19,039 bases of DNA from Flavobacterium psychrophilum. Its GTDB lineage: Bacteria; Bacteroidota; Bacteroidia; Flavobacteriales; Flavobacteriaceae. The DNA lies in assembly GCA_003243255.1 (NCBI GenBank), contig QFQM01000083.1:1-19039 (forward strand), in the 5' to 3' direction. A model generated the notes under the pieces. The model saw only the letters and a program-made list of their open reading frames with translations. It was not told the origin of the DNA and ran no database searches. A program made the position numbers and the translations under genes. Below are positions 5,621-13,071 of this stretch, piece after piece. Numbering within the stretch: position 1 is the stretch's first letter; each line of letters begins with the position of its first letter.

Positions 5621-8098
5621 ATGCACAAATTATTGACTGCCTGTTTCCTTTTGCTTAGTGCTGCATCATTTGCACAAATAAAAGGAAAAATCACTTCTGC
5701 CGACGGACAGGGAATCCCATTCGTAAGCATAACTATCGAAAACACATATACCGGTACAACCGCCAACGAAGAAGGCCAGTATGAACTGGCTGTAAAAAAG
5801 ACAGGAAAATATACTGTAATTTTCCAGTCGATCGGGTTTAAGACCCAAAAGTTATCGGTAGATGTAAAATCACTGCCACACGTACTTAACGTTGTAATGC
5901 CTGATGAGAACTACCAATTGAAAGAAGTGGTAATCTCAAATTCTGAGGACCCTGCCTATGAGGTAATCCGACAGGCTATTGCTCACAGAAAAGAAAATTC
6001 AGCCAAAACCGGACGTTTTGAGTCGGATTTCTATTCAAAAGGTATCTTCAGGATAAAAAACCTGCCTAAAAAAATCCTGGGTCAAACTATTGAAGTTCCT
6101 GACGGAATGGTTGATTCTACCGGAAGCGGTATCCTTTACCTTTCGGAAACCGTATCACACATTACTTTTGAGCAGCCCAACAACCTTAAAGAGCGCATCA
6201 TTGCCTCTAAAGTAAGCGGTAACGACAATGGTTTCAGTTTTAACACCGCCATGAATACCTACTACAACTTTTATGATAATTATGTAGACATGGACGAGGT
6301 TCAGGTGATATCTCCTATCGGATCGGGTGCGCTTACCTACTACAAATACAAACTGGAAGGAACATTTTTTGATGAAAACAACAACCAGATCAACAAAATC
6401 AAGGTTATACCACGCCGTGACAAGGAAGCTGTAGTAGAAGGCTACGTATACATTGTAGACAACAGCTGGGCGATATATGCCACTGATTTCGACATGAAAG
6501 GCTATAGGATGCAGACTCCTTTCCTGAACAACCTGAACCTGAAGCAAAACTACACCTACAACAGCCAGAATGGTATCTGGGCTAAAAATTCGCAGGTATT
6601 TGATATTGATGCCGGCGGTTTCGGGATTAAGTTCAGCGGAACATTTACCCACGTGTATACTAACTACGTTTTCCACGATAAGTTTGACAAAAAGACATTT
6701 GGCAAAGAAATGATCGTGATTGAAGACGAAGCCAACAAAAAAGATTCGGTTTACTGGAATGCCATGAGGCCAATTCCGCTTACTGAGGAAGAAACAGTTG
6801 ACTATATCAAAAAAGACAGCATACAAACACTGCATGAGTCGGCAACATACAAAGACTCTATCAACAGGAAGCACAATAAATTCCGCTGGACAGCCCCTCT
6901 CATGGGTTATAGTTACAGAAACTCTAAAGAGACCCGTTTTTATTATGACGGACTGATACACGTTCCTTCATACAATACCGTACAGGGATGGGTGTTGGAC
7001 ACCAAACTAAATGCCAGCTTCGCCCTGAATCCGGAAGAAAAATATGACTTCAAAAAGAAAAGGCTTTATACCGGTCTTAAAGCCGAATATGGCATTGCTG
7101 AAGACAGACTAAGGTTTAGCGGATCGGCAAGTGCTTATAACTTCTATCTTAGCGGAGGTAATACTGTAGAGCAATTCAATGCGTCAAACATCTCCCCTTT
7201 TGTTAATGCAATAAGTACGCTGTTCTTTGAGCGCAACTACATGAAGCTGTATGACAAAACCTTTGCCAAAATAGCCTATTCGAACAAGGTTGCCGATGGT
7301 ATTACCGCCACAGGAAGCGTAGAGTACCTGCGCAGAAGGCCGCTATACAATAATGCCCCATGGGTCTTTATTAAAGACGACGACCATAGCTATACATCAA
7401 ACGACCCGCTACAGCCTTTCAACTATTCATCGGCACCGTTTGAGAAACATACATTATACAAAGCAGGCATAACCGCTAATTTTAATTTCGGACTGAAATA
7501 CAAGGTATATCCGGGAGGTGAAAAGAGAGCCATGAACTATGGGCAATACCCTTCGCTTGCCATAAAATATGAAAAAGCCTTTTCAGGAAGCATTAAAGAG
7601 TATGAATATGATTTTGTTGCTGCTGGTGCTTATTATCAGACAACATTTGGCAACAAAGGTGATTTTGCGATCAGCCTTAAGGGTGGTAAATTCTTTAATG
7701 CAGATGGTATTGCCTTTACCGACTACAAACATTTTAATGCCAATGAGACTCACGTAAATTCAGGCAGTACAAACGTAAGCAGCTTTAACCTGATGCCTTA
7801 CTACAGCCTGTATACCAATGATGCTTATTTCGAATCGCATGTAGAGCATAACTTTAAAGGCTACATCATGAACAAGATTCCGCTGCTGAATGTACTGCAA
7901 TGGAACTTAGTCGTAGGATACCATGCCGCTGCAACACCTGACAGCAAACCCTATCAGGAATTTACAGCCGGGTTTGACAACATAGGCTGGGGTAACTTCA
8001 GGATGCTGCGCGTAGACTACGTTCGTGCCTATCAGGGAAGCGGCTTTGCTACAGATGGTATAATGTTCGGACTTAAATTTTTAGATATTCTGGATTAA
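5621..8098 (+). CDS. DUF5686 protein with carboxypeptidase-like regulatory domain (copy 2), outer-membrane
   Basis: The 825-residue product is colinear with the gene at 1768-4260. It has a signal peptide (MHKLLTACFLLLSAASFAQ, about 1-19) and a CarboxypepD_reg-like domain (IKGKITSADGQGIPFVSITI ... TTANEEGQYELAV). The DUF5686 region follows, with the same landmarks: GILYLSETVSHITF, IASKVSGNDNGFSF, AISTLFFERNYMKLYD, GNKGDFAISLKGGKFFN. It ends FGLKFLDILD. By eye the two copies are similar throughout without large gaps, which points to an older gene duplication. Unlike copy 1 it has no same-strand upstream partner. It is separated from copy 1 by the minus-strand cytochrome block and is followed by a strong bidirectional terminator. 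It presumably works in the outer membrane, but the molecular function is not known. Confidence 0.88.
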   Translation: MHKLLTACFLLLSAASFAQIKGKITSADGQGIPFVSITIENTYTGTTANEEGQYELAVKKTGKYTVIFQSIGFKTQKLSVDVKSLPHVLNVVMPDENYQLKEVVISNSEDPAYEVIRQAIAHRKENSAKTGRFESDFYSKGIFRIKNLPKKILGQTIEVPDGMVDSTGSGILYLSETVSHITFEQPNNLKERIIASKVSGNDNGFSFNTAMNTYYNFYDNYVDMDEVQVISPIGSGALTYYKYKLEGTFFDENNNQINKIKVIPRRDKEAVVEGYVYIVDNSWAIYATDFDMKGYRMQTPFLNNLNLKQNYTYNSQNGIWAKNSQVFDIDAGGFGIKFSGTFTHVYTNYVFHDKFDKKTFGKEMIVIEDEANKKDSVYWNAMRPIPLTEEETVDYIKKDSIQTLHESATYKDSINRKHNKFRWTAPLMGYSYRNSKETRFYYDGLIHVPSYNTVQGWVLDTKLNASFALNPEEKYDFKKKRLYTGLKAEYGIAEDRLRFSGSASAYNFYLSGGNTVEQFNASNISPFVNAISTLFFERNYMKLYDKTFAKIAYSNKVADGITATGSVEYLRRRPLYNNAPWVFIKDDDHSYTSNDPLQPFNYSSAPFEKHTLYKAGITANFNFGLKYKVYPGGEKRAMNYGQYPSLAIKYEKAFSGSIKEYEYDFVAAGAYYQTTFGNKGDFAISLKGGKFFNADGIAFTDYKHFNANETHVNSGSTNVSSFNLMPYYSLYTNDAYFESHVEHNFKGYIMNKIPLLNVLQWNLVVGYHAAATPDSKPYQEFTAGFDNIGWGNFRMLRVDYVRAYQGSGFATDGIMFGLKFLDILD

Positions 8099-8103
8099 TT
8101 CAA

Positions 8104-8147
8104 AAAACAACAAACCCCATTCGATAGCGAGTGGGGTTTGTTGTTTT
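8104..8147. terminator. Bidirectional terminator between DUF5686 copy 2 and the MEDS gene
   Basis: Perfect 16-bp arms (AAAACAACAAACCCCA at 8104-8119, complement at 8132-8147) enclose a 12-nt loop. The A/T-rich ends give a U-rich 3' side on either strand. The hairpin starts 6 nt after the plus-strand stop and ends 26 nt before the minus-strand stop, so it can serve both convergent genes. Confidence 0.9.
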
Positions 8148-8172
8148 ATAATGAATTATATAACATTGAAGT

Positions 8173-8811
8173 TTACGATTTCAAAGGTTTGGATACAAAA
8201 TCTGAAATGCCTGACATAACTGCCGATGGTTCTAAATAATGTTTATTTTTTGAAATTTTTCCATTTTTGATGACATAAGGATGGGTAAGCAATACTTCAG
8301 TAAGCGTATCCTGGCTGAAGCTACTGACATCATACATACAAATCAGAGAACAGGAATGTTTCGGTGTAAGCTCATTCAGACTCGCCTCATAAGCCAGAAG
8401 TTCGTCTGTCCCGGGAAGATTTTTCAGTGCCCAAACCATATCTCCGCATGCCCTGACACTTTCATACCCTGCATGTGATGCAGATAATAAAGTTCTTTCG
8501 AGCATATCATACATTTTGTCAGCGGCAAACTCGCCACCCTCTATGTAGGTGTTTTCAGAAGCTAATATTTCCAACTGGCCACTCGCCATTTTTTCAGCGA
8601 TGGATATTCCGCTATCGGCCAGGCAACGGCAATGTTCGCCGTGACGAGTCCCTTCAAGTATATTAATGACCTTATCATTAGCTGTCAGACCCTCCATAAT
8701 GTAGGGAATGATAACTTCATACTGCTGTTCTCTAGAATCAAAAAAACCGCATATATGCATTGGAGACATTAATGTTTCTCCACATACCGAAAAAGATGTT
8801 TGCTTGCTCAT
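8173..8811 (-). CDS. Stand-alone MEDS-domain protein (DcmR-like sensory domain)
   Basis: The product has 212 residues. The block from His19 (HICGFFDSREQQYEVIIPYI) and the following GLTANDKVINILE are characteristic of the MEDS (methanogen/methylotroph, DcmR sensory) domain, which fills most of the protein. Later blocks are YESVRACGDMVWALKNLPGTDELLAYEASLN, seen here as VRACGDMVWAL and LLAYEASLN, and a CSLICMYDVSSF strand. MEDS domains are thought to sense small, possibly hydrocarbon-derived ligands and are often fused to histidine kinases or DNA-binding domains. Here there is no output domain, only a short charged tail. Cysteines at 10, 21 and in GEHCRCL are notable. Its promoter box lies 4 nt before the ATG. 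No two-component gene is adjacent, so the partner is unknown. Confidence 0.75.
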   Translation of the reverse strand: MSKQTSFSVCGETLMSPMHICGFFDSREQQYEVIIPYIMEGLTANDKVINILEGTRHGEHCRCLADSGISIAEKMASGQLEILASENTYIEGGEFAADKMYDMLERTLLSASHAGYESVRACGDMVWALKNLPGTDELLAYEASLNELTPKHSCSLICMYDVSSFSQDTLTEVLLTHPYVIKNGKISKNKHYLEPSAVMSGISDFVSKPLKS

Positions 8812-8815
8812 GGAT

Positions 8816-8823
8816 CAAATTTA
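8816..8823 (-). promoter_or_regulatory. -7 box (TAAATTTG) 4 nt before the MEDS-gene ATG
   Basis: A perfect TANNTTTG match on the minus strand, with four bases to the ATG at 8811. No good -33 TTG is seen; the expected -33 position falls in the CGGAGAGAATCCG mini-hairpin. Confidence 0.55.
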
Positions 8824-8839
8824 CATAATTATTTATCTA

Positions 8840-8994
8840 CGGAGAGAATCCGTTTTGTGATAATTTCATCTGACAATTACACGTACTCAAAACATATTTA
8901 TTCCCTACGGGAAATATAAATCATATCTCATATTATTAACTACCAACATTAAATCGCTACGCGATAATCGCAGGAGTAATTTCCCGTTAAGGAA
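8840..8994. repeat. Cluster of mini-hairpins, two with a TAC loop (degenerate repeat array)
   Basis: This gap holds CGGA-GAGAA-TCCG (8840-8852), TTCCC-TAC-GGGAA (8901-8913), ATCGC-TAC-GCGAT (8953-8965) and TTCC-CGTTAA-GGAA (8981-8994). CTACCAACATTAAAT precedes the third, and GCAGGAGTAAT lies between the third and fourth. The last hairpin ends 4 nt from the stop of the gene at 8999. The recurring arm-TAC-arm design suggests diverged copies of one interspersed element. No T tract follows on either strand, so a terminator role is doubtful. Confidence 0.55.
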
Positions 8995-8998
8995 TTGA

Positions 8999-9565
8999 TT
9001 AGTTCACAAGCGCTTTCAACTTAGTATACTCTCCTTCCGACCCAAAATTATCGGTATCTGCATTGGTGCCAATAAAATGACTCAGCCCGCATTCATAACA
9101 TAATTTAGCCATCCCAGAAAACTTCCCGTTCTTTTTAAAAACATATACATCACGGTAAATGGGTTCACAGGTTGTTGATCCGATATTTAGATTTGATTTT
9201 TCACTAAATATCTCCATCAACTCAGAGTGCTTTGAAACAAGTAGCACTTGTTTTTCAAATCCTATACTGTCTAAATAAGCCGCTGCTACATCATAAGGAA
9301 CTACTTCCTCAAAATCACTTATTATCTGTTCCGTTACTGAGTCCTTTCTTGTTCTAACTTTTTTACCGTCCACATCAATAAGATCATCAAAATCTTTTAT
9401 GGTTTTATAGTATACCACCTCGTCAAAATCGAAATAGGCTTTACCTTTTTCATGTTCGGTTTCGTGTCTATCTCCCATTATAGTAATGGCCGCAAATAAA
9501 CCAAGGACTGCAATAACCATTATTATGGCTGCTACTAACAAAAATATTTTAAACCCTTTCTTCAT
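8999..9565 (-). CDS. Membrane-anchored protein of unknown function
   Basis: The product has 188 residues. A single hydrophobic segment at about 7-30 (FLLVAAIIMVIAVLGLFAAI), preceded by basic residues, indicates an uncleaved N-terminal anchor with the rest outside the cytoplasm. The soluble part is acidic (FDFDEVVYYKTIKDFDDLIDVDGKK) and later contains TTCEPIYRDVYVFKKNGKF and a CYECG motif (CxxC). The Cys of TTCEP and the CxxC pair might form a disulphide or bind a metal, or receive electrons. I do not recognise the family. It is followed downstream on its strand by the mini-hairpin cluster and lies 133 nt after the lipoprotein gene on the same strand. No clear -7 box is seen. Confidence 0.65.
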   Translation of the reverse strand: MKKGFKIFLLVAAIIMVIAVLGLFAAITIMGDRHETEHEKGKAYFDFDEVVYYKTIKDFDDLIDVDGKKVRTRKDSVTEQIISDFEEVVPYDVAAAYLDSIGFEKQVLLVSKHSELMEIFSEKSNLNIGSTTCEPIYRDVYVFKKNGKFSGMAKLCYECGLSHFIGTNADTDNFGSEGEYTKLKALVN

Positions 9566-9609
9566 AGAAAATATCTTACTACAACTATAACGCTTTTTAC
9601 ACGCTCACT

Positions 9610-9661
9610 CATACCTCCAAAGGCGATACCTCCGGCTATTATGTTTAAACCTTTCAGGTTC
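9610..9661. repeat. GGCG/CCTCCGGC element, copy 1
   Basis: The core TCCAAAGGCGATACCTCCGG followed by CTATTAT aligns with the copy at 10224-10269 at 23 of 27 positions by eye. Both copies then have TTT(C/T)AGGTTC. In this copy AACCT-TTC-AGGTT (9648-9660) makes a small hairpin. It lies between the two minus-strand unknown genes, 38 nt downstream of the lipoprotein stop. Confidence 0.6.
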
Positions 9662-9698
9662 GCATTAGAGCTGAGTAGGCAACCCGAAACCCAATAAC

Positions 9699-10145
9699 TT
9701 ATTTACTTTTCAACCCAACAACAATGTTATCACTCTTCTCGGTATAGTATAAAACATTACGCTGTTTAGGCAATTGAGTATCTAGCTCTGAGCCCAATAA
9801 GTAGCAACATACTTTTTCGGTAACAGCGGCATCATCCGGCCCCTGAAGGTACATGCTCACCTTGTCTTTATCTTTATAGAAAATCCTCATTCCTATTTGC
9901 TGTGTTCCGCCGGTTAGCGAGTCGATATGGTTAACGAGTTTTTGGTTCAGTGCTTCGTCTGCTGCCGAAACAGGCACCTGGTTTTTCAGTACATTCTTAA
10001 GATCAAGAACTTCAAATCCGGTAAGTTCAACACCGCAGTATTTTTCTTTAGGAGCGAATTCATCTTTCTTTTTTTCATTCTGCCCGCAGCCAATAAAAGC
10101 AAGGCAGACTAAAACTGACATCCCTTTAATAATCGTATTTTTCAT
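9699..10145 (-). CDS. Small lipoprotein of unknown function
   Basis: The product has 148 residues. The N-terminus MKNTIIKGMSVLVCLAFIGC ends in a lipobox-like FIGC, giving a lipidated Cys20 and a mature protein of 129 residues. The mature N-terminus is charged (CGQNEKKKDEFAPKEKYCG). In Bacteroidota, Lys/Asp/Glu-rich residues close to the lipid Cys can direct export to the cell surface, so KKKDE could do so, but this is weak evidence. The rest has no membrane segment; landmarks are VKNVLKNQVPVSAADEALN-like helices and KVCCYLLG with adjacent cysteines. I do not recognise the family. The gene is bracketed by the two copies of the GGCG/CCTCCGGC repeat. The start is clear from the signal sequence. 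Confidence 0.75.
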   Translation of the reverse strand: MKNTIIKGMSVLVCLAFIGCGQNEKKKDEFAPKEKYCGVELTGFEVLDLKNVLKNQVPVSAADEALNQKLVNHIDSLTGGTQQIGMRIFYKDKDKVSMYLQGPDDAAVTEKVCCYLLGSELDTQLPKQRNVLYYTEKSDNIVVGLKSK

Positions 10146-10213
10146 GATTTATTTTTTAGATTGATATACTCTCAAATATACTAATTATCTTACTATCGGA
10201 GGTTTTATTTTTT

Positions 10214-10269
10214 GAACCTCACCCATATATCCGAAGGCGTTGCCTCCGGCTACTATATCTTTTAGGTTC
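10214..10269. repeat. GGCG/CCTCCGGC element, copy 2, with outer stem
   Basis: CCGAAGGC-GTT-GCCTCCGG (10231-10249) forms a compact hairpin with one mismatch. The outer arms GAACCT (10214-10219) and AGGTTC (10264-10269) close a longer structure. It is the better-preserved copy of the element at 9610-9661 and lies upstream of the lipoprotein gene, between divergent genes. Confidence 0.6.
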
Positions 10270-10275
10270 ATCATA

Positions 10276-10306
10276 AAACTGCAAACTGCGACTGCGACTG
10301 TAAACT
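10276..10306. repeat. Short ACTGC-periodic tract upstream of the YigZ-family gene
   Basis: AAACTGC AAACTGC GACTGC GACTG TAAACT is a 5-7 bp periodic tract ending 10 nt before the promoter box of the next gene. It overlaps where a -33 element would be. It resembles the ACTG/TAAACT half of the element at 4261-4323. Confidence 0.45.
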
Positions 10307-10316
10307 AAATTTCCCG

Positions 10317-10324
10317 TAAATTTG
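10317..10324 (+). promoter_or_regulatory. -7 box (TAAATTTG) 8 nt before the YigZ-family ATG
   Basis: A perfect TANNTTTG match ends eight bases before the ATG at 10333. The leader would be only a few bases and there is no Shine-Dalgarno-like sequence. Confidence 0.6.
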
Positions 10325-10332
10325 CAACCCTC

Positions 10333-10932
10333 ATGGAAAACGACACTTACAAAACACTCGCAGAACCGGGAGAAGAAACACTCTTTAAGGAAAAGAACAG
10401 CAAGTTCTTTGGCTACGCCTACCCTGTTAACAGCGAAGAAGAGGTAAAAGTTATCCTGGAAGACTTACGAAAGCAGCACCATTCGGCGCGCCACTGGTGT
10501 TATGCTTTTCAGTTGGGTAATGACAAGATATACTATCGCGCCAACGACGACGGCGAACCCAACAACTCCGCAGGAATGCCAATATACGGACAGATTCAAA
10601 GTTTTGGGGTAACCAATGTTTTAGTGGTATCGGTACGTTACTTTGGTGGTGTAAAGCTTGGTGTTGGCGGACTCATAACCGCTTACAAAACTTCGGCACA
10701 GATGGCGCTGGAGGCTTCAGAGATTGTAGAAAAAACCATCGACGTACATTATACCCTTAAATTCGGGTACCAAAACATGAACAAAGTGATGCGCGTGATA
10801 AAAGAAAAGAATCTTGACATCGTTTCCCAAAAAATGGAAATGGATTGCGAGATCGTAATCTCAACACGCAAAAAAAATGCCCCTATGGTATTAGAGGCAT
10901 TTGAGAATTTATACGAAATAGTTATTAAATAA
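10333..10932 (+). CDS. YigZ/IMPACT (UPF0029) family protein
   Basis: The product has 199 residues, the usual family length. The N-terminal UPF0029 domain carries the family blocks KNSKFFGYAYPV (about 21-32), HHSARHWCYAFQLG (about 50-63), DDGEP with Asp72-Asp73-Gly74 and NSAGMPIYG, and VVSVRYFGGVKLGVGG (Tyr103-Phe104-Gly105-Gly106). The C-terminal ~60 residues form the ferredoxin-like domain found in YigZ. The eukaryotic relative IMPACT regulates the kinase GCN2. The bacterial role is unsettled; nucleic-acid or ribosome binding has been proposed. It is a single gene followed by a long hairpin and faces the convergent thioesterase gene. The family call is firm and the function open. Confidence 0.93.
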   Translation: MENDTYKTLAEPGEETLFKEKNSKFFGYAYPVNSEEEVKVILEDLRKQHHSARHWCYAFQLGNDKIYYRANDDGEPNNSAGMPIYGQIQSFGVTNVLVVSVRYFGGVKLGVGGLITAYKTSAQMALEASEIVEKTIDVHYTLKFGYQNMNKVMRVIKEKNLDIVSQKMEMDCEIVISTRKKNAPMVLEAFENLYEIVIK

Positions 10933-10988
10933 TGTCTGAAGTCCGAGGTCCTAAACTATCAGAAACATCTGACTTCGGACTTCAGACA
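10933..10988. repeat. Long inverted repeat (TGTCTGAAGTCCGA arms) after the YigZ-family gene
   Basis: Arms of 18 nt (10933-10950 and 10971-10988) match at 17 positions around a 20-nt loop. The structure starts at the first base after the TAA stop (10930-10932) and has no T tract. It sits between convergent genes, so it could be a repeated palindromic element, an mRNA 3' stabiliser or a weak terminator. Confidence 0.6.
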
Positions 10989-11048
10989 AACAGCTAACTG
11001 TTAAAGAAAAATACGACAACCAACGCTTTTTAATCGACGAAAAACATA

Positions 11049-11453
11049 CTAAATTAAGGCTTTCAGACGTTCTGTAATATAGTCGGGAGGGGGAGTTGGG
11101 CGACCGGTTTTCATGTTCACAAACACCAACATTGAGTTGCCTGTTGTTAATAACTCACCCGTCTCATTTAGTATCTCATAGTCAAATTCTATCTTAACAG
11201 ATATCTGTTCTTTGAATATTGTACGTACTGTTAACAAATCGTCATAACGGGCCGGTTTTTTGTAATTCATTGTTAAGTTAACAACAGGAAGCATAATTCC
11301 GTCCTCTTCCATTGACTTATAGCTAACACCCAGATTACGAAGCCATTCCACACGTCCCATTTCGAAGTACTGGGCATAATTTCCGTGGTAAACAACCCCC
11401 ATTTGGTCGGTTTCGGCATATCTGACCCTTACTCTAAATTCGTGAAAAATCAT
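11049..11453 (-). CDS. YbgC/FadM-type acyl-CoA thioesterase (hotdog fold)
   Basis: The product has 134 residues. The N-terminal motif RYAETDQMGVVYHGNYAQYF carries Asp16, the expected catalytic residue, in the DxxGVVYHGNY context typical of 4HBT thioesterases; His23 and Asn25 are also conserved. The following EWLRNLGVSY and MNYKKPARYDD are standard for the YbgC/YneP-like group. These enzymes hydrolyse acyl-CoA thioesters in the cytoplasm, and in some bacteria YbgC associates with the Tol-Pal system. No tol/pal genes are seen here. It is transcribed away from dnaA across a 190-base AT-rich gap. Family assignment is firm; the substrate is not known. Confidence 0.92.
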   Translation of the reverse strand: MIFHEFRVRVRYAETDQMGVVYHGNYAQYFEMGRVEWLRNLGVSYKSMEEDGIMLPVVNLTMNYKKPARYDDLLTVRTIFKEQISVKIEFDYEILNETGELLTTGNSMLVFVNMKTGRPTPPPDYITERLKALI

Positions 11454-11643
11454 ATTTTATTTTAGTTAATTTTTTATTAAATCTTTACTTTAATGCTTAC
11501 AATATTTTTTTTATAAAATCAATACAGCAAGTGTTTTTTTTTACAAAAAAATGTGTTCATATTTGTTCTCTCAAACAAGGGCATTTCCATCTGCTCTTTC
11601 TTTTTGTAGACAACCAATTATAAACATCTAATATTCAGGATTC
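11454..11643. other. AT-rich gap upstream of dnaA, no DnaA boxes seen
   Basis: The 190-base divergent gap between the thioesterase and dnaA is very T/A-rich, including an 11-base T run near 11534-11542. I find no TTATNCACA match on either strand by eye and no perfect TANNTTTG box. The closest are CATATTTG (11558-11565) and TCTTTTTG (11599-11606), each 7 of 8. It must hold the dnaA promoter, but I cannot place it with confidence. Confidence 0.5.
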
Positions 11644-13071
11644 ATGACTAAAACTGCGCAATCGGTATGGGACAACTGTCTTGTCTTTATAAAGGACAAT
11701 ATTCAGGATCAGGCTTACAAAACCTGGTTCGAACCGATCAGAGCAGTAGAGTTAACTGACAACGCACTTTACATTCAGGTGCCGAGTAAATTCTTCTATG
11801 AATGGCTCGAAGAGCACTATGTAAAATTATTAAAGGTTGCCCTTACAAAAGAACTTGGTAACAGCGCAAAGTTACTGTATAAAATCAAGATGGAAAACAC
11901 TTATGGCAACAAGCAGCCTTTTACAGAGCAGCTGCCAAGTGCCCATCGTGCGCCTGTTAAGCCTCAGGAAGTTGATGTTCCTTTACAGAACAAAAACCCG
12001 GAGCTTAAAAACCCATTTGTTATCCCTGGAATACGTAACCTTAAAATCGAATCACAGCTGAATGCAAATTACAGCTTTGATAACTTTTTTGAAGGTGACT
12101 CTAACAGGCTTGCCCGCTCTGCAGGTATGGCTGTTGCCAACAAACCCGGAGGAACATCATTCAACCCGCTACTTATATTTGGTGGTGTAGGTTTGGGTAA
12201 AACCCACCTTGCCCACGCTATAGGTATCGAGATCAAAGACAAATACCCTGAAAAAACCGTGCTTTATATTTCTGCCGAAATATTCACGCAACAATATATC
12301 GACTCGGTTAAAAGAAATACAAGAAATGACTTTATTCATTTCTACCAGCTTATAGATGTGCTGATCATTGACGACGTACAGTTCCTTTCAGGAAAAACTG
12401 GTACGCAGGACGTGTTCTTCCACATCTTTAACCATCTGCACCAAAATGGCAAGCAGGTTATTCTTACCTCAGATAAGGCTCCTGTAGATATGCAGGATAT
12501 CGAGCAAAGGCTATTGTCCCGTTTTAAATGGGGTCTTTCTGCTGAGCTTCACCAGCCGGACTATGAGACAAGGATCTCTATCCTTAACAACATCCTGTAC
12601 CGTGACGGTGTAGTGATGCCTGATGAGATCGTGGAATATGTTGCCAAGAACATTAAGAGCAACGTTCGCGAACTTGAAGGTGCTATCATTTCACTTATCG
12701 CTCAGTCGTCGTTCAATCACCGTGAGGTAACGCTTGAACTGGCTAAGCAGGTGGTAGAGAAGTTTGTTAAGAATGTGAAACGTGAAATATCTATCGACTA
12801 CATCCAAAAAGTAGTATCGGATTATTTCCAGCTTGACGTTGATACGCTTCAGTCTAAAACAAGAAAACGCCACGTAGTACAGGCAAGACAGCTGGCTATG
12901 TTCTTCGCAAAGAAGTTCACTAAAGCGTCATTGGCTAACATCGGTTCGCAAATTGGTGACCGTGACCACGCTACCGTGCTTCACGCTTGTAAAACTGTTG
13001 ATAACCTTGTAACTACAGACAAGCAGTTCCGCAAATTTGTTGACGACATCAACAAAAAACTATCGATATAA
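11644..13071 (+). CDS. dnaA: Chromosomal replication initiator DnaA
   Basis: The 475-residue product binds DnaA boxes at oriC with ATP and opens the origin for helicase loading. Domain I (about 1-85) includes the typical AYKTWFEPI segment. A short Pro-rich linker (about 90-135) is followed by the AAA+ domain, beginning NYSFDNFFEGDSNRLA. It has Walker A GGVGLGKT at 180-187, Walker B LIIDD at 240-244 with VQFLSGK after it, and a QRLLSRFKWG box VII/arginine-finger region. Domain IV ends with the DnaA signature DRDHATVLHA at 439-448, which contacts DNA. The length is normal and all nucleotide-binding motifs are intact. The stop codon overlaps the ATG of the phosphatase gene, so the two are translationally coupled. 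Neither dnaN nor recF follows, unlike in many Firmicutes and Proteobacteria. Confidence 0.98.
   Translation: MTKTAQSVWDNCLVFIKDNIQDQAYKTWFEPIRAVELTDNALYIQVPSKFFYEWLEEHYVKLLKVALTKELGNSAKLLYKIKMENTYGNKQPFTEQLPSAHRAPVKPQEVDVPLQNKNPELKNPFVIPGIRNLKIESQLNANYSFDNFFEGDSNRLARSAGMAVANKPGGTSFNPLLIFGGVGLGKTHLAHAIGIEIKDKYPEKTVLYISAEIFTQQYIDSVKRNTRNDFIHFYQLIDVLIIDDVQFLSGKTGTQDVFFHIFNHLHQNGKQVILTSDKAPVDMQDIEQRLLSRFKWGLSAELHQPDYETRISILNNILYRDGVVMPDEIVEYVAKNIKSNVRELEGAIISLIAQSSFNHREVTLELAKQVVEKFVKNVKREISIDYIQKVVSDYFQLDVDTLQSKTRKRHVVQARQLAMFFAKKFTKASLANIGSQIGDRDHATVLHACKTVDNLVTTDKQFRKFVDDINKKLSI

Noticed and set aside
6155..6961. 268-codon open frame on the minus strand inside DUF5686 copy 2
   Set aside because: It lies wholly opposite a well-supported gene, has no promoter box or signal of its own, and its sequence looks like reverse-strand translation of beta-strand-rich coding sequence (Val/Phe/Ile runs).
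8840..8994. Riboswitch or structured ncRNA
   Set aside because: The hairpins are short, separated and repeat-like, and I see no known riboswitch core; a degenerate repeat cluster explains them better.
11454..11643. Replication origin upstream of dnaA
   Set aside because: The gap is AT-rich but lacks DnaA-box matches by eye; AT-richness alone is normal for gaps in this genome.
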